Source of the DNA: Bog-756 sp963841885 | GTDB taxonomy: Bacteria; Actinomycetota; Acidimicrobiia; Acidimicrobiales; RAAP-2 | Assembly (NCBI GenBank): GCA_963841885.1 | Contig: CAWJEK010000021.1 | Span: 186,001 to 250,000, forward strand | Reading direction: 5' to 3' | Length of the DNA: 64,000 nucleotides | Shown: piece after piece, positions 44,498 through 53,313 of the stretch | Layout: each line of letters opens with the position of its first letter | How positions within the stretch are numbered: the first letter of the stretch is position 1 | Position numbers and translations under genes: made by a program | The notes under the pieces: generated by a model | What the model was told of the DNA's origin: nothing | Databases searched by the model: none | What the model saw: only the letters and a program-made list of their open reading frames with translations

Positions 44498-45884
44498 AGC
44501 CGCCTGACTCCTGGGCGGTCATGGCCACCGTCACCGGGTGCTTGTCGAAGTGGGCGATGGCTTCCCGCATGTCGTCGAGCAGCAGGAACGCCAGGTCGCG
44601 GCTCACCCCCTGGCGCACCAGGATCCGCTGGATCGAGATGTCCGACACCGAGCCCGTGAGCGGGTAGGCCGGCACCTGCCAGCCCTTCACCCGGAGACGG
44701 TCGGCCACGTCGTAGAGGGTGTAGCCCGGATCCTCGCCCTCCTTGATCCGCCACGCCACGGTGGGGATCCCGGTCAGCGGGTTGCCGTCGCAGAGCAGCT
44801 CGAAGGGGCCGAGCTTCACGATCTCCTCGGCCAGGAACTGGCTGGTCTTGTAGCAGGTGTCCTGGACGGCCTGGTAGCCCTCCCGGCCGAGCCGGACGAA
44901 GTTGTAGTACTGGGCCACGATCTGGCCCGCCGGACGCGAGAAGTTGATCTGGAAGACGGGCATGTCACCGCCGAGGTAGGTGACGTGGAAGACGAGGTCG
45001 TCGGGCAGCTCGTCGGCGTGGCGCCACAGCACCCAGCCCACGCCGAGGGGAGCCAGACCGAACTTGTGCCCCGAGGTCGAGATGGACTTCACCCGCGGGA
45101 TGCGGAAATCCCACACCACGTCGGGGGCGCTGAACGGGGCCAGGAACGCGCCCGAGGCGCCGTCCACGTGGATGTCGATGTCGAGACCCTTCTCCTCGGC
45201 CAGCTTGTCGAGGGCGGCCGCCAGCTCGGCCACGGGCTCGTAGGCCCCGGTGTAGGTCACCCCGAAGGTGGGGACCACGAAGATGGTGTTCTCATCGACC
45301 CGGGCGAGCATCTGCTCGGTGTCCATGCAGTACTTGCCGGGCTCCATCGGGACCTCCCGGATCTCGACGTCCCAGTAGCGGGCGAACTTGTGCCACACGA
45401 CCTGGACCGGGCCGCACACGAAGTTGGGGGTGTCGGTGGACTTCCCCGCCGCCTTCCGCTTGGCCCGCCACCGCCACAGGGCGGCCATTCCCCCGAGCAT
45501 GCAGGCCTCCGACGAGCCGATGGCCGAGCAGCCGACGGCGCCGCCCTCGTCGGGTGCGTTCCACAGGTCGGCGAGCAGCTGGACGCAGCGGCGCTCGATC
45601 TCGGCCGTCTGGGGGTACTCGTCCTTGTCGATCATGTTCTTGTTGATCGACAGGTCCATCAGCTGGTGGACCTCGTCCTCCTCCCACGTCTGGCAGAAGG
45701 TGGCCAGGTTCTGGCGGGCGTTCCCGTCGAGCAGCAGCTCGTCGGAGATGCACTGGAAGGCGTCCTCCTTGCGCATCTCCCCCGGGGGGAAGCGGTGGGA
45801 CGGCAGTGACGTGAACAGGTCCTTGCCGGCGTAGACGGAGTCCAGCAATTCGTCACGGATGGATTCGTGTTTGTGCAGAGGCAT
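44484..45884 (-). CDS. gadB: Glutamate decarboxylase
   Basis: PLP enzyme of 466 residues converting glutamate to GABA and CO2 while consuming a proton. Close to E. coli GadB throughout: FPPGEMRKEDAFQ, LDGNARQNLATFCQTW, SINKNMIDKDEYPQ, the IGSSEACMLGG loop, HVDGASGAF, and STSGHKFGLAPLG with the PLP lysine. I place the start at the ATG 45884 because TACACT lies 7 nt upstream and the protein then begins like GadB; the first in-frame ATG (45902) adds six residues. The C-terminus is ESGGFSHL. No gadC antiporter in view. Confidence 0.95.
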   Translation of the reverse strand: MPLHKHESIRDELLDSVYAGKDLFTSLPSHRFPPGEMRKEDAFQCISDELLLDGNARQNLATFCQTWEEDEVHQLMDLSINKNMIDKDEYPQTAEIERRCVQLLADLWNAPDEGGAVGCSAIGSSEACMLGGMAALWRWRAKRKAAGKSTDTPNFVCGPVQVVWHKFARYWDVEIREVPMEPGKYCMDTEQMLARVDENTIFVVPTFGVTYTGAYEPVAELAAALDKLAEEKGLDIDIHVDGASGAFLAPFSAPDVVWDFRIPRVKSISTSGHKFGLAPLGVGWVLWRHADELPDDLVFHVTYLGGDMPVFQINFSRPAGQIVAQYYNFVRLGREGYQAVQDTCYKTSQFLAEEIVKLGPFELLCDGNPLTGIPTVAWRIKEGEDPGYTLYDVADRLRVKGWQVPAYPLTGSVSDISIQRILVRQGVSRDLAFLLLDDMREAIAHFDKHPVTVAMTAQESGGFSHL

Positions 45885-45891
45885 GGACGAG

Positions 45892-45897
45892 AGTGTA
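45892..45897 (-). promoter_or_regulatory. -10 box (TACACT), leaderless gadB start
   Basis: TACACT on the minus strand fits TANNNT and ends 7 nt before the ATG at 45884, pointing to a leaderless message beginning at that ATG. Confidence 0.5.
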
Positions 45898-45915
45898 TGC
45901 ATCCGGACGCGATTC

Positions 45916-45928
45916 CGCCGGACCGGCG
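45916..45928 (-). terminator. Short hairpin between DUF2252 gene and gadB
   Basis: CGCCGG, one base, CCGGCG, 19 nt after the DUF2252 stop. Weak terminator candidate. Confidence 0.3.
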
Positions 45929-45946
45929 CCCCGCGTCACGGGCCCG

Positions 45947-47338
45947 TCACACGTCGGAGATGGCGTGCACCTTGTTGGTGGCGATGGCGAACTTGAGCGC
46001 CTGGTGGTCCTTCTCGTTCTGGTCGGCGTAGGCGGAGGCGAAGCGGCACATGGCCTCGTCGAAGCGGGTGCCCGCCCCCAGGTAGGAGCCGATGGCGACG
46101 GCATCGCCGGAGCGGGCGTGACCGAGGGCCAGCACCCATCCGCACATCTGGGCGTAGACCTCGAAGACGGCCGGCTCCATGGTGTCGACATCGGGGGACA
46201 GCTTCCAGTCCCACATCTGACGGAAGTAGAAGTCGCGGGAGACGCCGTCGATGCCGGTGGCCCTGTCCCACCCGAGGAAGATGTCGCTGGCACTCTGGAC
46301 GAGGCGCTGGCCGGCGACCACCCGCTCCCCCATGTTGGCGTACCGGCTGGGCTGCAGGAACGGCTCGGCCACCGAGTGCTCGGCCTCCTTGACCTGCAGC
46401 ACCAGGGGATCCCCCTCGTCGCGGCCCACGAACAGGGCGACCCAGCAGCGGGTGCCGACCGAGCCGACCCCGACCACCTTCCGGGCTAGGTCGACGAAGT
46501 GGTAGGTGTCGAGCAGGTGGCGGCGGTAGGGGGCGAGCGTGACCCGGTAGTCCTCGAGGGCGTCCAGCAGGTGCTGGACCGTGTCCTTCTCGTGGTCGGC
46601 GTCGAAGAGCTCGCGGATCGGTGTGAGCAGGGGCGGATCGGACCGGAACCGGAGCTGACCGTCCACCTGCTCGGTCAGTCGGGCCATGGCCTTCAGGTGG
46701 TCCTTCGAGCGGGCCTTCTGCACCCGCTGCTGGAACGACTCGACCACCTTGCCGGTCACCTCCTTCCCCCAGACCGAAGTCAGCGTGTCGGCGTCGAGCC
46801 GCTGGTACCAGAGCTCGATGTTGCGCAGGTCGCCGAAGGACCGGACGGCCTGGCGGTAGCCACAGGCCGACAGCCCCACCAGCTTCCGGCGCTCGGCGTC
46901 GTCGAAGCCGCGGCTCCGGGCGGCCACCTCGATGCTGGCGGCCAGGCGCTTGAGGTCCCATTCGAACGGGCCGGGCAGCGTCTCGTCGAAGTCGTTGACG
47001 TCGAAGATCATGTCCCGCTCCGGAGTGGCGAAGCCGCCGAAGTTGACCAGGTGGGCGTCACCGCAGAGCTGCACGTCGAGGTGCGAGTGGACCTCATGGG
47101 CGAGGTCGGCCGCCATCACCGCGGCGGCCCCCCGGAAGAAGGCGAACGGCGACGCGGCCATCCGCCCGTAGCGGATGGGGACGAGGTCGGGCAGCCGGGT
47201 GGTGGCCTGCAGCGCCAGGATCTCGAGCGGATCGGTGCGGTCCGCCGGCGGCGTCCACTCGCCGTGCTTCGACCGGGGCACGATCTCGCGGGCCCGGCGT
47301 CCCTGGGCGGCTCGTTCGGTGGGGGTGGCGGTCGTCAT
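45947..47338 (-). CDS. DUF2252 family protein (kinase-like fold)
   Basis: A 463-residue protein of a family without assigned function. MAASPFAFFRGAA, VQLCGDAHLVNFG (resembling an HGDxHxxN catalytic loop) and FDVNDFDETLPGPFEWDLKR (resembling a DFD metal site) suggest a phosphotransferase-like fold. The C-terminus carries the family segments YADQNEKDHQAL and GHARSGD. ATG 47338 begins MTTATP; an upstream GTG exists but lacks support. It lies upstream of gadB on the same strand but gadB has its own promoter. Confidence 0.78.
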   Translation of the reverse strand: MTTATPTERAAQGRRAREIVPRSKHGEWTPPADRTDPLEILALQATTRLPDLVPIRYGRMAASPFAFFRGAAAVMAADLAHEVHSHLDVQLCGDAHLVNFGGFATPERDMIFDVNDFDETLPGPFEWDLKRLAASIEVAARSRGFDDAERRKLVGLSACGYRQAVRSFGDLRNIELWYQRLDADTLTSVWGKEVTGKVVESFQQRVQKARSKDHLKAMARLTEQVDGQLRFRSDPPLLTPIRELFDADHEKDTVQHLLDALEDYRVTLAPYRRHLLDTYHFVDLARKVVGVGSVGTRCWVALFVGRDEGDPLVLQVKEAEHSVAEPFLQPSRYANMGERVVAGQRLVQSASDIFLGWDRATGIDGVSRDFYFRQMWDWKLSPDVDTMEPAVFEVYAQMCGWVLALGHARSGDAVAIGSYLGAGTRFDEAMCRFASAYADQNEKDHQALKFAIATNKVHAISDV

Positions 47339-47390
47339 GGGGACATCATCGCGCCCCGGCGGGCGCGGGACCACGGCCGGCGCCCCCCGG

Positions 47391-47410
47391 GCCGGTCGAC
47401 GTGGACCGGC
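47391..47410 (-). terminator. Hairpin after the LapA-like gene
   Basis: GCCGGTC and GACCGGC pair around GACGTG, 13 nt after the stop of the LapA-like gene. Likely terminator, no T-run. Confidence 0.4.
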
Positions 47411-47422
47411 GCCCCGGTGGGC

Positions 47423-47701
47423 TCAGGTCCGCTTCTTGCGGCGTCGGCCCAGTGCGATGACCAGCCGGTCCACGAGGACCCCGAGCAACGCCGAGATGAG
47501 GATCACCCAGATCAGGCTGGCGTGGGTGTGGAAGACGACGAAGTCGACCCGGACCGACGCCGAATTGCCGATCACGAAGGCGATGAGCAGCACGAGGGCG
47601 ATCCCGAAGACGACGAGGCGGACGATCTCCTTGTTGTCCCGCTTGCCGTCGCCCCGCTTGCGGGCACCGGTCGGTCCGGTCTTCTCCGGTGGTGTCGCCA
47701 T
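47423..47701 (-). CDS. LapA (DUF1049) family membrane protein
   Basis: A 92-residue protein with two spans (IVRLVVFGIALVLLIAFVIGNSA and SLIWVILISALLGVLVDRLVI) separated by VRVDFVVFHTH, the LapA/DUF1049 pattern, and a basic C-terminus (RRRKKRT). Related proteins take part in envelope or lipopolysaccharide assembly in Gram-negatives; the actinobacterial role is unknown. The ATG at 47701 is preferred over an upstream in-frame start because GAGGAG stands 5-10 nt before it. Confidence 0.8.
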   Translation of the reverse strand: MATPPEKTGPTGARKRGDGKRDNKEIVRLVVFGIALVLLIAFVIGNSASVRVDFVVFHTHASLIWVILISALLGVLVDRLVIALGRRRKKRT

Positions 47702-47727
47702 GCCCACTCCTCGGGTCGTCACGGACG

Positions 47728-47733
47728 ACAGTA
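47728..47733 (-). promoter_or_regulatory. -10 box (TACTGT) for the LapA-like gene
   Basis: TACTGT on the minus strand fits TANNNT; leader of about 20 nt with GAGGAG before the ATG at 47701. Confidence 0.35.
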
Positions 47734-47770
47734 GTACCGGACCACGGCCCGCCCCCGGACCGATGACCCG

Positions 47771-47793
47771 ACCGGCCCGCGGGCCCGGCCGGT
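47771..47793 (-). terminator. Hairpin at the end of the nuo operon
   Basis: ACCGGCC (47771-47777) pairs with GGCCGGT (47787-47793) and starts 5 nt beyond the nuoN stop. The loop contains a further GC palindrome. Likely the operon terminator. Confidence 0.45.
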
Positions 47794-47797
47794 TCGG

Positions 47798-49465
47798 TCA
47801 GCGGAGCAGCAGCAGGGTGGCCTGGTGGGCGAAGTTCACGACGGGGCCCGGGATGATCCCGAAGACCACGGTGAAGGCCACGCAGGTGCCGACGGCCACG
47901 GCGGTGAGGGCGGGCACCGGGACCGGACCCCGGGTCTCGACCTCATCCGAAGGGGCGTCATCGGTGAGCACCTGCAGGCCGGCCACGGGCTGGGTCCCGT
48001 CCGTCCGGTCGGGCGGTGGCAGGGTCGGTGCATCCACGCCGGCGCCGGCCACGGATGCCGCGCCGGACTCATCGTCGGGGAGGTTGCCGTCGAGCGGATC
48101 GCCGACGCTGCCGACCGGCGAGAACATGGTGACGGCCAGGCGGAGGTAGAAGAAGGCGGCCACCGCGGCCGAGGCCATGGCCACGACGGCCAGGGTGTAG
48201 CCCTGGACGGACACCGAGGCCTCGATGACACCGAGCTTGGCCAGGAACCCGGTGGTGAACGGCGCACCGGCCTGGCCGAGCAACAGGACGGCGAAGGCGA
48301 GGGCCAGCAGGGGCTGGCGTTTGGCCAGGCCCCGGTAGTCGGTGATCTGGGAGCGGGTGTCGCCCGGTCCCGCCACCACGCTGATGACGGCGAACGAACC
48401 GATCACCAGGAACGTGTAGGTGAAGACGTAGTACAGCGAGGCCGACACCCCCCGGGCGGTGCACGCCTCGACGCCGAGCAGGATGAAGCCGACGTGGTTG
48501 ATCGACGAGTACGCCATCATCCGTTTCACGTCGCGCTGGGTCAGGGCCACCACGGCCCCGAGCACCAGACTGAGGAGCGCGAGCACCCACACGACCGGCT
48601 GCCAGTCGGCCCGGACCGTCGGGAACGACGTCACGAACACCCGCAGCAGCGCGGCGAAGGCGCCGGCCTTGGCCACCGCGGCCATGAAGCCGGCCACCGG
48701 GGACGGCGACCCCTCGTAGACGTCGGGAGACCACATGTGGAACGGCACGGCGGCGATCTTGAAGCCGAAGCCGATCAGCAGCAGGGCCAGACCGCCGAGC
48801 AGGACGCCGTTGTGGGTGACCACGTTGCGGGACAGGTAGTCGGCGATCTGGGTCAGGTTGGTCGTGCCCGTGGCCCCGTAGGTGAGGGCGATGCCGTAGA
48901 CGAAGATCGCCGACGAGAAGCCACCGAGCACGAAGTACTTGAGCGCCGCCTCACCAGACTCGGCCCGCTTGTGGTTGAAGGCGGCCAGCACGTACAGGGC
49001 GATGGAGAGGATCTCGAGGCCGAGGAAGACCACGATCAGGTCGTTGGCCGCACCCATCATCATGGCCCCGGAGGCCGACACCATGGCCAGCACGTGGTAC
49101 TCGGGTCCCTCGATCCCCTCCCGCCGCAGGTAGCCGTCGCCGACCAGGGCGGTCAGCAGCATCGCGATGGCGACGGTGATCTGCACGAAGACGTCGAAAC
49201 CGTCGAAGGCGATGGCCCCGGCGATGGTCACCGACGGACCGTGGGTGGCCACGTGGTCCCACTGCACGAGCCCGGCCACCAGGGCGGCGACGGACACCAC
49301 GGAGGCCACGATCGTGCCGGCCCGGGCGTCCATGATCTGCTTGAGCAACGACGACACCAGCATCAGCGCCAGGGCGCCGCCCAGCATGATGATCATCGGC
49401 AGGATGCTCAGGTAGTCGATGTGGGGCACGTGGATGGTGGGGGCGGCCGAGGTGGCGAAGGTCAT
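47798..49465 (-). CDS. nuoN: NADH-quinone oxidoreductase subunit N
   Basis: A 555-residue antiporter-like membrane subunit of complex I that takes part in proton pumping. Conserved segments include LGLEILSIALYVLAAF with the key Glu, FGFKIAAVPFHMWSPDVYEGSP with the conserved Lys, and QRDVKRMMAYSSINHVGFIL. A hydrophilic, Asp/Pro-rich insertion of about 65 residues sits between the last two spans. ATG at 49465 shares one base with the nuoM stop. Last gene of the operon. Confidence 0.93.
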   Translation of the reverse strand: MTFATSAAPTIHVPHIDYLSILPMIIMLGGALALMLVSSLLKQIMDARAGTIVASVVSVAALVAGLVQWDHVATHGPSVTIAGAIAFDGFDVFVQITVAIAMLLTALVGDGYLRREGIEGPEYHVLAMVSASGAMMMGAANDLIVVFLGLEILSIALYVLAAFNHKRAESGEAALKYFVLGGFSSAIFVYGIALTYGATGTTNLTQIADYLSRNVVTHNGVLLGGLALLLIGFGFKIAAVPFHMWSPDVYEGSPSPVAGFMAAVAKAGAFAALLRVFVTSFPTVRADWQPVVWVLALLSLVLGAVVALTQRDVKRMMAYSSINHVGFILLGVEACTARGVSASLYYVFTYTFLVIGSFAVISVVAGPGDTRSQITDYRGLAKRQPLLALAFAVLLLGQAGAPFTTGFLAKLGVIEASVSVQGYTLAVVAMASAAVAAFFYLRLAVTMFSPVGSVGDPLDGNLPDDESGAASVAGAGVDAPTLPPPDRTDGTQPVAGLQVLTDDAPSDEVETRGPVPVPALTAVAVGTCVAFTVVFGIIPGPVVNFAHQATLLLLR

Positions 49466-51075
49466 CACCGGGAGCCCTCCGTCCCACGCGGGGCCGGAGC
49501 GGCCGTCCGGGCGACGCCCGATCCCTTCGTGACCCGCACGGCCACAGTGGCGCCGGGCCGCAGGTCGGCCGGCAGCGGGGTCCGGGTGACCTCGTCCACG
49601 TGGACGACCAGGCGGTCGACCGACGGGGTGATCCGGTCGAGCACCGGCTTGGGGAACACGCCGAGCAGCACGATGAGCACGATGAGCGGCGCCACGATGA
49701 GCCGCTGGTTGACGGTCAGGTCGGGCGTGCCGGTGTCCTCCACGGTCGGCTCCCCGTGGAACACCTGCTGGTAGCCCCAGAGCAGGTAGACGGCGGCGAT
49801 CACCACGCCGGCCGTGGCCACCACGGCCCACCAGCGGTGGGCCACGAAGGTGCCGATCAGGATCAGGAACTCACCCACGAAGCCGTTGAGCCCGGGCACG
49901 CCGATGGAGGCCATCATCGCCAGGGTGAAGACCCCGGCGAGCACCGGGGCGGGCGATTGCAGGCCCTTCAGCGACCCGATCTGCCAGGTGCGGCGACGCT
50001 CGTAGATCCAGCCCACCAGGATGAAGAGGGTGGCGATGACGAGCCCGTGGTTCACCATCTGCAGCACCCCACCGCTCAGGCCCTGGCTGTTGAGGGCGAA
50101 GGTGCCCAGCGCGATGAAGCCGATCTGGGCCAGCGAGGAGTACGCCAGCAGCCGTTTGAGGTCCCGTTGGGCGCAGGCCACCAGGGCCCCGTACAGGATC
50201 CCGATGGTGGCCAGGGTGAGCAGCACCGGGGCCAGGGTCCGGCTGGCCTGGGGGAAGAGGTTCAGGTCGAACCGGATGATCCCGTAGGTGCCGAGCTTGG
50301 CCATGATGGCGACCAGGAGGATGGCACCGGCGGTCGGCGACTCCGCGTAGGCGTCGGGCGACCAGGTGTGGAACGGGAAGATCGGGGCCTTGACGGCGAA
50401 GGCGGCGGTGAAGGCACAGAACAGCAGGACACCCTCGGTGCCCGACAGGTGGGTGTGCATCAGGGCCGGCAGCTCGAAGGTGAGGACCCCGGTCTGGGAC
50501 TGGTGGATGAAGGCGACGGCCACGATCCCCACCAGCAGGAAGGCCGAGCCGGTGAAGGTGTAGACGAAGAACTTGATCGCCGCGTAGCCGCGTCGGGCGA
50601 AGCCCCAGCCGCCGATGATGAAGTACGCCGGCACCAGGGTCAGCTCGAAGAACAGGAAGAACAGGATCAGGTCGAGGGAGACGAAGCTCCCCATGCAGGC
50701 CGCCTCGAGCAGCAGCACCCAGGCCACGAACGAGCGGGTGTCGCGCCGGGCCCGCGCGCCGAGCATGGTGAGCGGGAAGAGTACGGCAGTCAGCACCACC
50801 AGGAAGAGTGAGATGCCGTCGATGCCGAGCGACCAGTGGATCCCCAGCCCGCTGGCCCAGGTGTGGTCGCTCACCATCTGGTAGGTGCCCACCCCGGCCT
50901 TGAAGGCCACGAGCACGGCGGCGGCGACCGCCAGCGTCAGCACGGTCACGGCGATGCCGAGGGCCTCGTGGAACCAGGTGGCGACGGCCCGTTTCGGCAC
51001 GACGGCCACCACCGCCGCGCCGACCGCGGGCAGGAGGACCAGGGTGGTCAGGTAGGGGAAGGTCACGGCGCTCAT
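49465..51075 (-). CDS. nuoM: NADH-quinone oxidoreductase subunit M
   Basis: A 536-residue antiporter-like subunit of complex I. Key residues: FFELTLVPAYFIIGGWG with the Glu of the first channel, FAVKAPIFPFHTWSPDAYAESP with the Lys, and CAQRDLKRLLAYSSLAQIGFIALG. The C-terminal tail of about 45 residues is hydrophilic. The start ATG overlaps the nuoL stop by one base (TGATG). Confidence 0.94.
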   Translation of the reverse strand: MSAVTFPYLTTLVLLPAVGAAVVAVVPKRAVATWFHEALGIAVTVLTLAVAAAVLVAFKAGVGTYQMVSDHTWASGLGIHWSLGIDGISLFLVVLTAVLFPLTMLGARARRDTRSFVAWVLLLEAACMGSFVSLDLILFFLFFELTLVPAYFIIGGWGFARRGYAAIKFFVYTFTGSAFLLVGIVAVAFIHQSQTGVLTFELPALMHTHLSGTEGVLLFCAFTAAFAVKAPIFPFHTWSPDAYAESPTAGAILLVAIMAKLGTYGIIRFDLNLFPQASRTLAPVLLTLATIGILYGALVACAQRDLKRLLAYSSLAQIGFIALGTFALNSQGLSGGVLQMVNHGLVIATLFILVGWIYERRRTWQIGSLKGLQSPAPVLAGVFTLAMMASIGVPGLNGFVGEFLILIGTFVAHRWWAVVATAGVVIAAVYLLWGYQQVFHGEPTVEDTGTPDLTVNQRLIVAPLIVLIVLLGVFPKPVLDRITPSVDRLVVHVDEVTRTPLPADLRPGATVAVRVTKGSGVARTAAPAPRGTEGSR

Positions 51076-53000
51076 CAGCCCCACCACAGCCGGGTGAGCA
51101 TGAACCCGAGGATCACGACGGCTCCGAACATGATCCCGACGAGGTAGTTGCGCACGAACCCCGTCTGGGTGCGTCGCAGCAGCGATCCCGAGCCGCGGAA
51201 GGCGCCGGCCACGCCGTTGACGGCGCCGTCGATGATCTTCGGGTCGACCACGTCGGCACAGAAGGCGGCCAGGCGTTCGCTCGGCCGGCCGAAGACGGTG
51301 TCGTAGAGCTCGTTGATGTACCAGGCCCCCCGCAGGAAGGCACCCTCGAGGGCCGGGCGGTCCGCCCGGGTCGACCACAGGCGGAGACCGATCAGGACGA
51401 AGACGATGGCGACCACCGCGTCGGTGATGGCGAGGACCCATTCGGCCGTCGACGACAGGTTGTTCTGGAAGAGGTTGCTGCCGAACACCGGGTCCACCCA
51501 GTTGGCCAGCGAGAACCGGCTGCCCGAGATGGCCATCACCCCGGCCACCGCGGCGAAGAACGCCAGGATCCACAGCGGCACCGTCATGATCCACGGCGAC
51601 TCGTGGGGCTCGGAGACGGCCCCGTCGGCGTGGTGGGCGTGGGCGGCGTCGAGCTCGGGGACGGTGTCCGTGCCGGCCCAGCGGTCCGTGCCGAAGAAGG
51701 CCAGGCCGGTGAGCCGGCTCATGTAGTACGCCGTCAGGGCGGCGGTGACGATGCCGACGACCCACAGGGCCGGGTGGGCGGCCCACGTGTTGTCGAGGAC
51801 GTCGCCCTTGGCCCAGAAGCCGGAGAACGGCGGCACCGCGGCGATGCAGAGCCAGCCGATGCCGAAGGTGATGAAGGTGATGGGCAGGTAGGCCCGCAGG
51901 TTGCCCATGCGCTTCAGGTCCTGTTCGTCGTGGAGGCCGTGGATGACCGAGCCGGCGCCGAGGAAGAGGAGGCCCTTGAAGAAGGCGTGGGCCACCATGA
52001 GGAAGATGGCGGCCGTGTAGGCCCCGCAGCCGATGGCCAGGAACATGTAGCCGAGCTGGGAGACGGTCGAGTACGCCAGCACCTTCTTGATGTCCTGCTG
52101 GGCGCAGGCGATGGTGGCGGCGACGAAGGCGGTGGCGGCGCCCACGATGGCGATGGTCAACTCGGCCGACGGCGAGGCGTGCAGCAGCGGGTTGACCCGG
52201 CACAGCAGGTAGACGCCGGCGGTCACCATGGTGGCGGCGTGGATGAGGGCGGACACCGGGGTCGGGCCCTCCATGGCGTCGGCCAGCCAGGGGAACAGCG
52301 GGATCTGGGCCGACTTGCCCATCACGCCGACCAGCAGCAACAGGCAGATGGCGGTGATGTTGTCGGCGCCGATGCGGTCGAGGTTGGCGAAGATCACCTG
52401 GTAGTCGAGGGTGTGCACCTTGTCGTATACGAGGAAGATGGCCAACAGGAATCCGACGTCGCCGATGCGGTTGTAGACGAAGGCCTTCTTGCCGGCGCTC
52501 GCCGCCGAGTCCCGGGTGAACCAGAACGACACCAACCAGTAGGAGCAGGTCCCGACGCCCTCCCACCCGACGAAGGTCACGAGCAGGTTGCTGCCCAGCA
52601 CCAGGATCAGCATGGAGGCGACGAACAGGTTCATGTACAGGAAGAACTTGGGGTAGTCCCGGTCGCCCTTCATGTAGCCGATGGAATACAGGTGGATCAG
52701 GGTGCTGATGCCGGTGATGAAGAGCACCATGGTCATGGACAGCGGGTCGACGTACAGGGCGGCGTGCACCTGGAGCTGGTCCACCGGTATCCAGGTCCAG
52801 AGGTTCTGCCCGAAGCTGCGCACCGGGGCGTCGACCTGCAGGAGGGCGAAGTACACGAGGACGGACACCACGAAGGAGGCGCCCACGGCCACGGTGGCCA
52901 CCCAGCCGGCCGCCGGGTCGCCGAGGCGCCGCCCGGCGGCGGTCAGGATCCCGAAGCCGACCAGCGGCAGCAGGATGATCAGGTAGGTGAGGTGGAGCAT
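51075..53000 (-). CDS. nuoL: NADH-quinone oxidoreductase subunit L
   Basis: A 641-residue antiporter-like subunit, outermost in the membrane arm, with the long lateral helix at its C-terminal end. Conserved: FVGWEGVGTCSYWLVSFWF with the Glu, GKSAQIPLFPWLADAMEGPTPVSALIHAATMVTAGVYL in its two halves around residue 225-260, and QQDIKKVLAYSTVSQLGYMF. ATG 53000 follows nuoK by seven bases. Confidence 0.95.
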   Translation of the reverse strand: MLHLTYLIILLPLVGFGILTAAGRRLGDPAAGWVATVAVGASFVVSVLVYFALLQVDAPVRSFGQNLWTWIPVDQLQVHAALYVDPLSMTMVLFITGISTLIHLYSIGYMKGDRDYPKFFLYMNLFVASMLILVLGSNLLVTFVGWEGVGTCSYWLVSFWFTRDSAASAGKKAFVYNRIGDVGFLLAIFLVYDKVHTLDYQVIFANLDRIGADNITAICLLLLVGVMGKSAQIPLFPWLADAMEGPTPVSALIHAATMVTAGVYLLCRVNPLLHASPSAELTIAIVGAATAFVAATIACAQQDIKKVLAYSTVSQLGYMFLAIGCGAYTAAIFLMVAHAFFKGLLFLGAGSVIHGLHDEQDLKRMGNLRAYLPITFITFGIGWLCIAAVPPFSGFWAKGDVLDNTWAAHPALWVVGIVTAALTAYYMSRLTGLAFFGTDRWAGTDTVPELDAAHAHHADGAVSEPHESPWIMTVPLWILAFFAAVAGVMAISGSRFSLANWVDPVFGSNLFQNNLSSTAEWVLAITDAVVAIVFVLIGLRLWSTRADRPALEGAFLRGAWYINELYDTVFGRPSERLAAFCADVVDPKIIDGAVNGVAGAFRGSGSLLRRTQTGFVRNYLVGIMFGAVVILGFMLTRLWWG

Positions 53001-53007
53001 CGCCCGG

Positions 53008-53313
53008 TCAGCCCTTCATCAGATGCAGGTCGTCGGCGTTGGCGCTGGCCCGGCGCCGGAAGATGGCCACCACGATGCCGAGGCCGACCACGACCTCGGC
53101 GGCGGCCACCACCAGCACGAAGAACACCAGCACCTGGCCGCCGATGTCGTGGAGCGTGCGGGCGAACGACACGAAGGCCAGGTTGGCGGCGTTGAGCATC
53201 AGCTCCACGCACATGAACATGATCAGCACGTTGCGGCGCACGAGCACGCCGACCGCGCCGATGGAGAACAGCACGACGCTGAGGCCGAGGTACCAGCCGG
53301 GGGTGATGCTCAT
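53008..53313 (-). CDS. nuoK: NADH-quinone oxidoreductase subunit K
   Basis: A 101-residue three-span subunit with the two membrane glutamates in IMFMCVELMLNAANLAFV and VVAAAEVVVGLGIVVAIF, which lie on the proton path. Overlaps nuoJ by 4 nt. The C-terminus (DDLHLMKG) is of normal length. Confidence 0.95.
   Translation of the reverse strand: MSITPGWYLGLSVVLFSIGAVGVLVRRNVLIMFMCVELMLNAANLAFVSFARTLHDIGGQVLVFFVLVVAAAEVVVGLGIVVAIFRRRASANADDLHLMKG

Noticed and set aside
47825..49774. 649-codon plus-strand open frame opposite nuoN
   Set aside because: Mirror of the nuoN/nuoM reading frames; a His/Gly/Asp-rich translation with no motif, a typical high-GC shadow.
51603..53195. 530-codon plus-strand open frame opposite nuoL
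   Set aside because: Shadow of nuoL with extreme Gly/Val/Glu bias.
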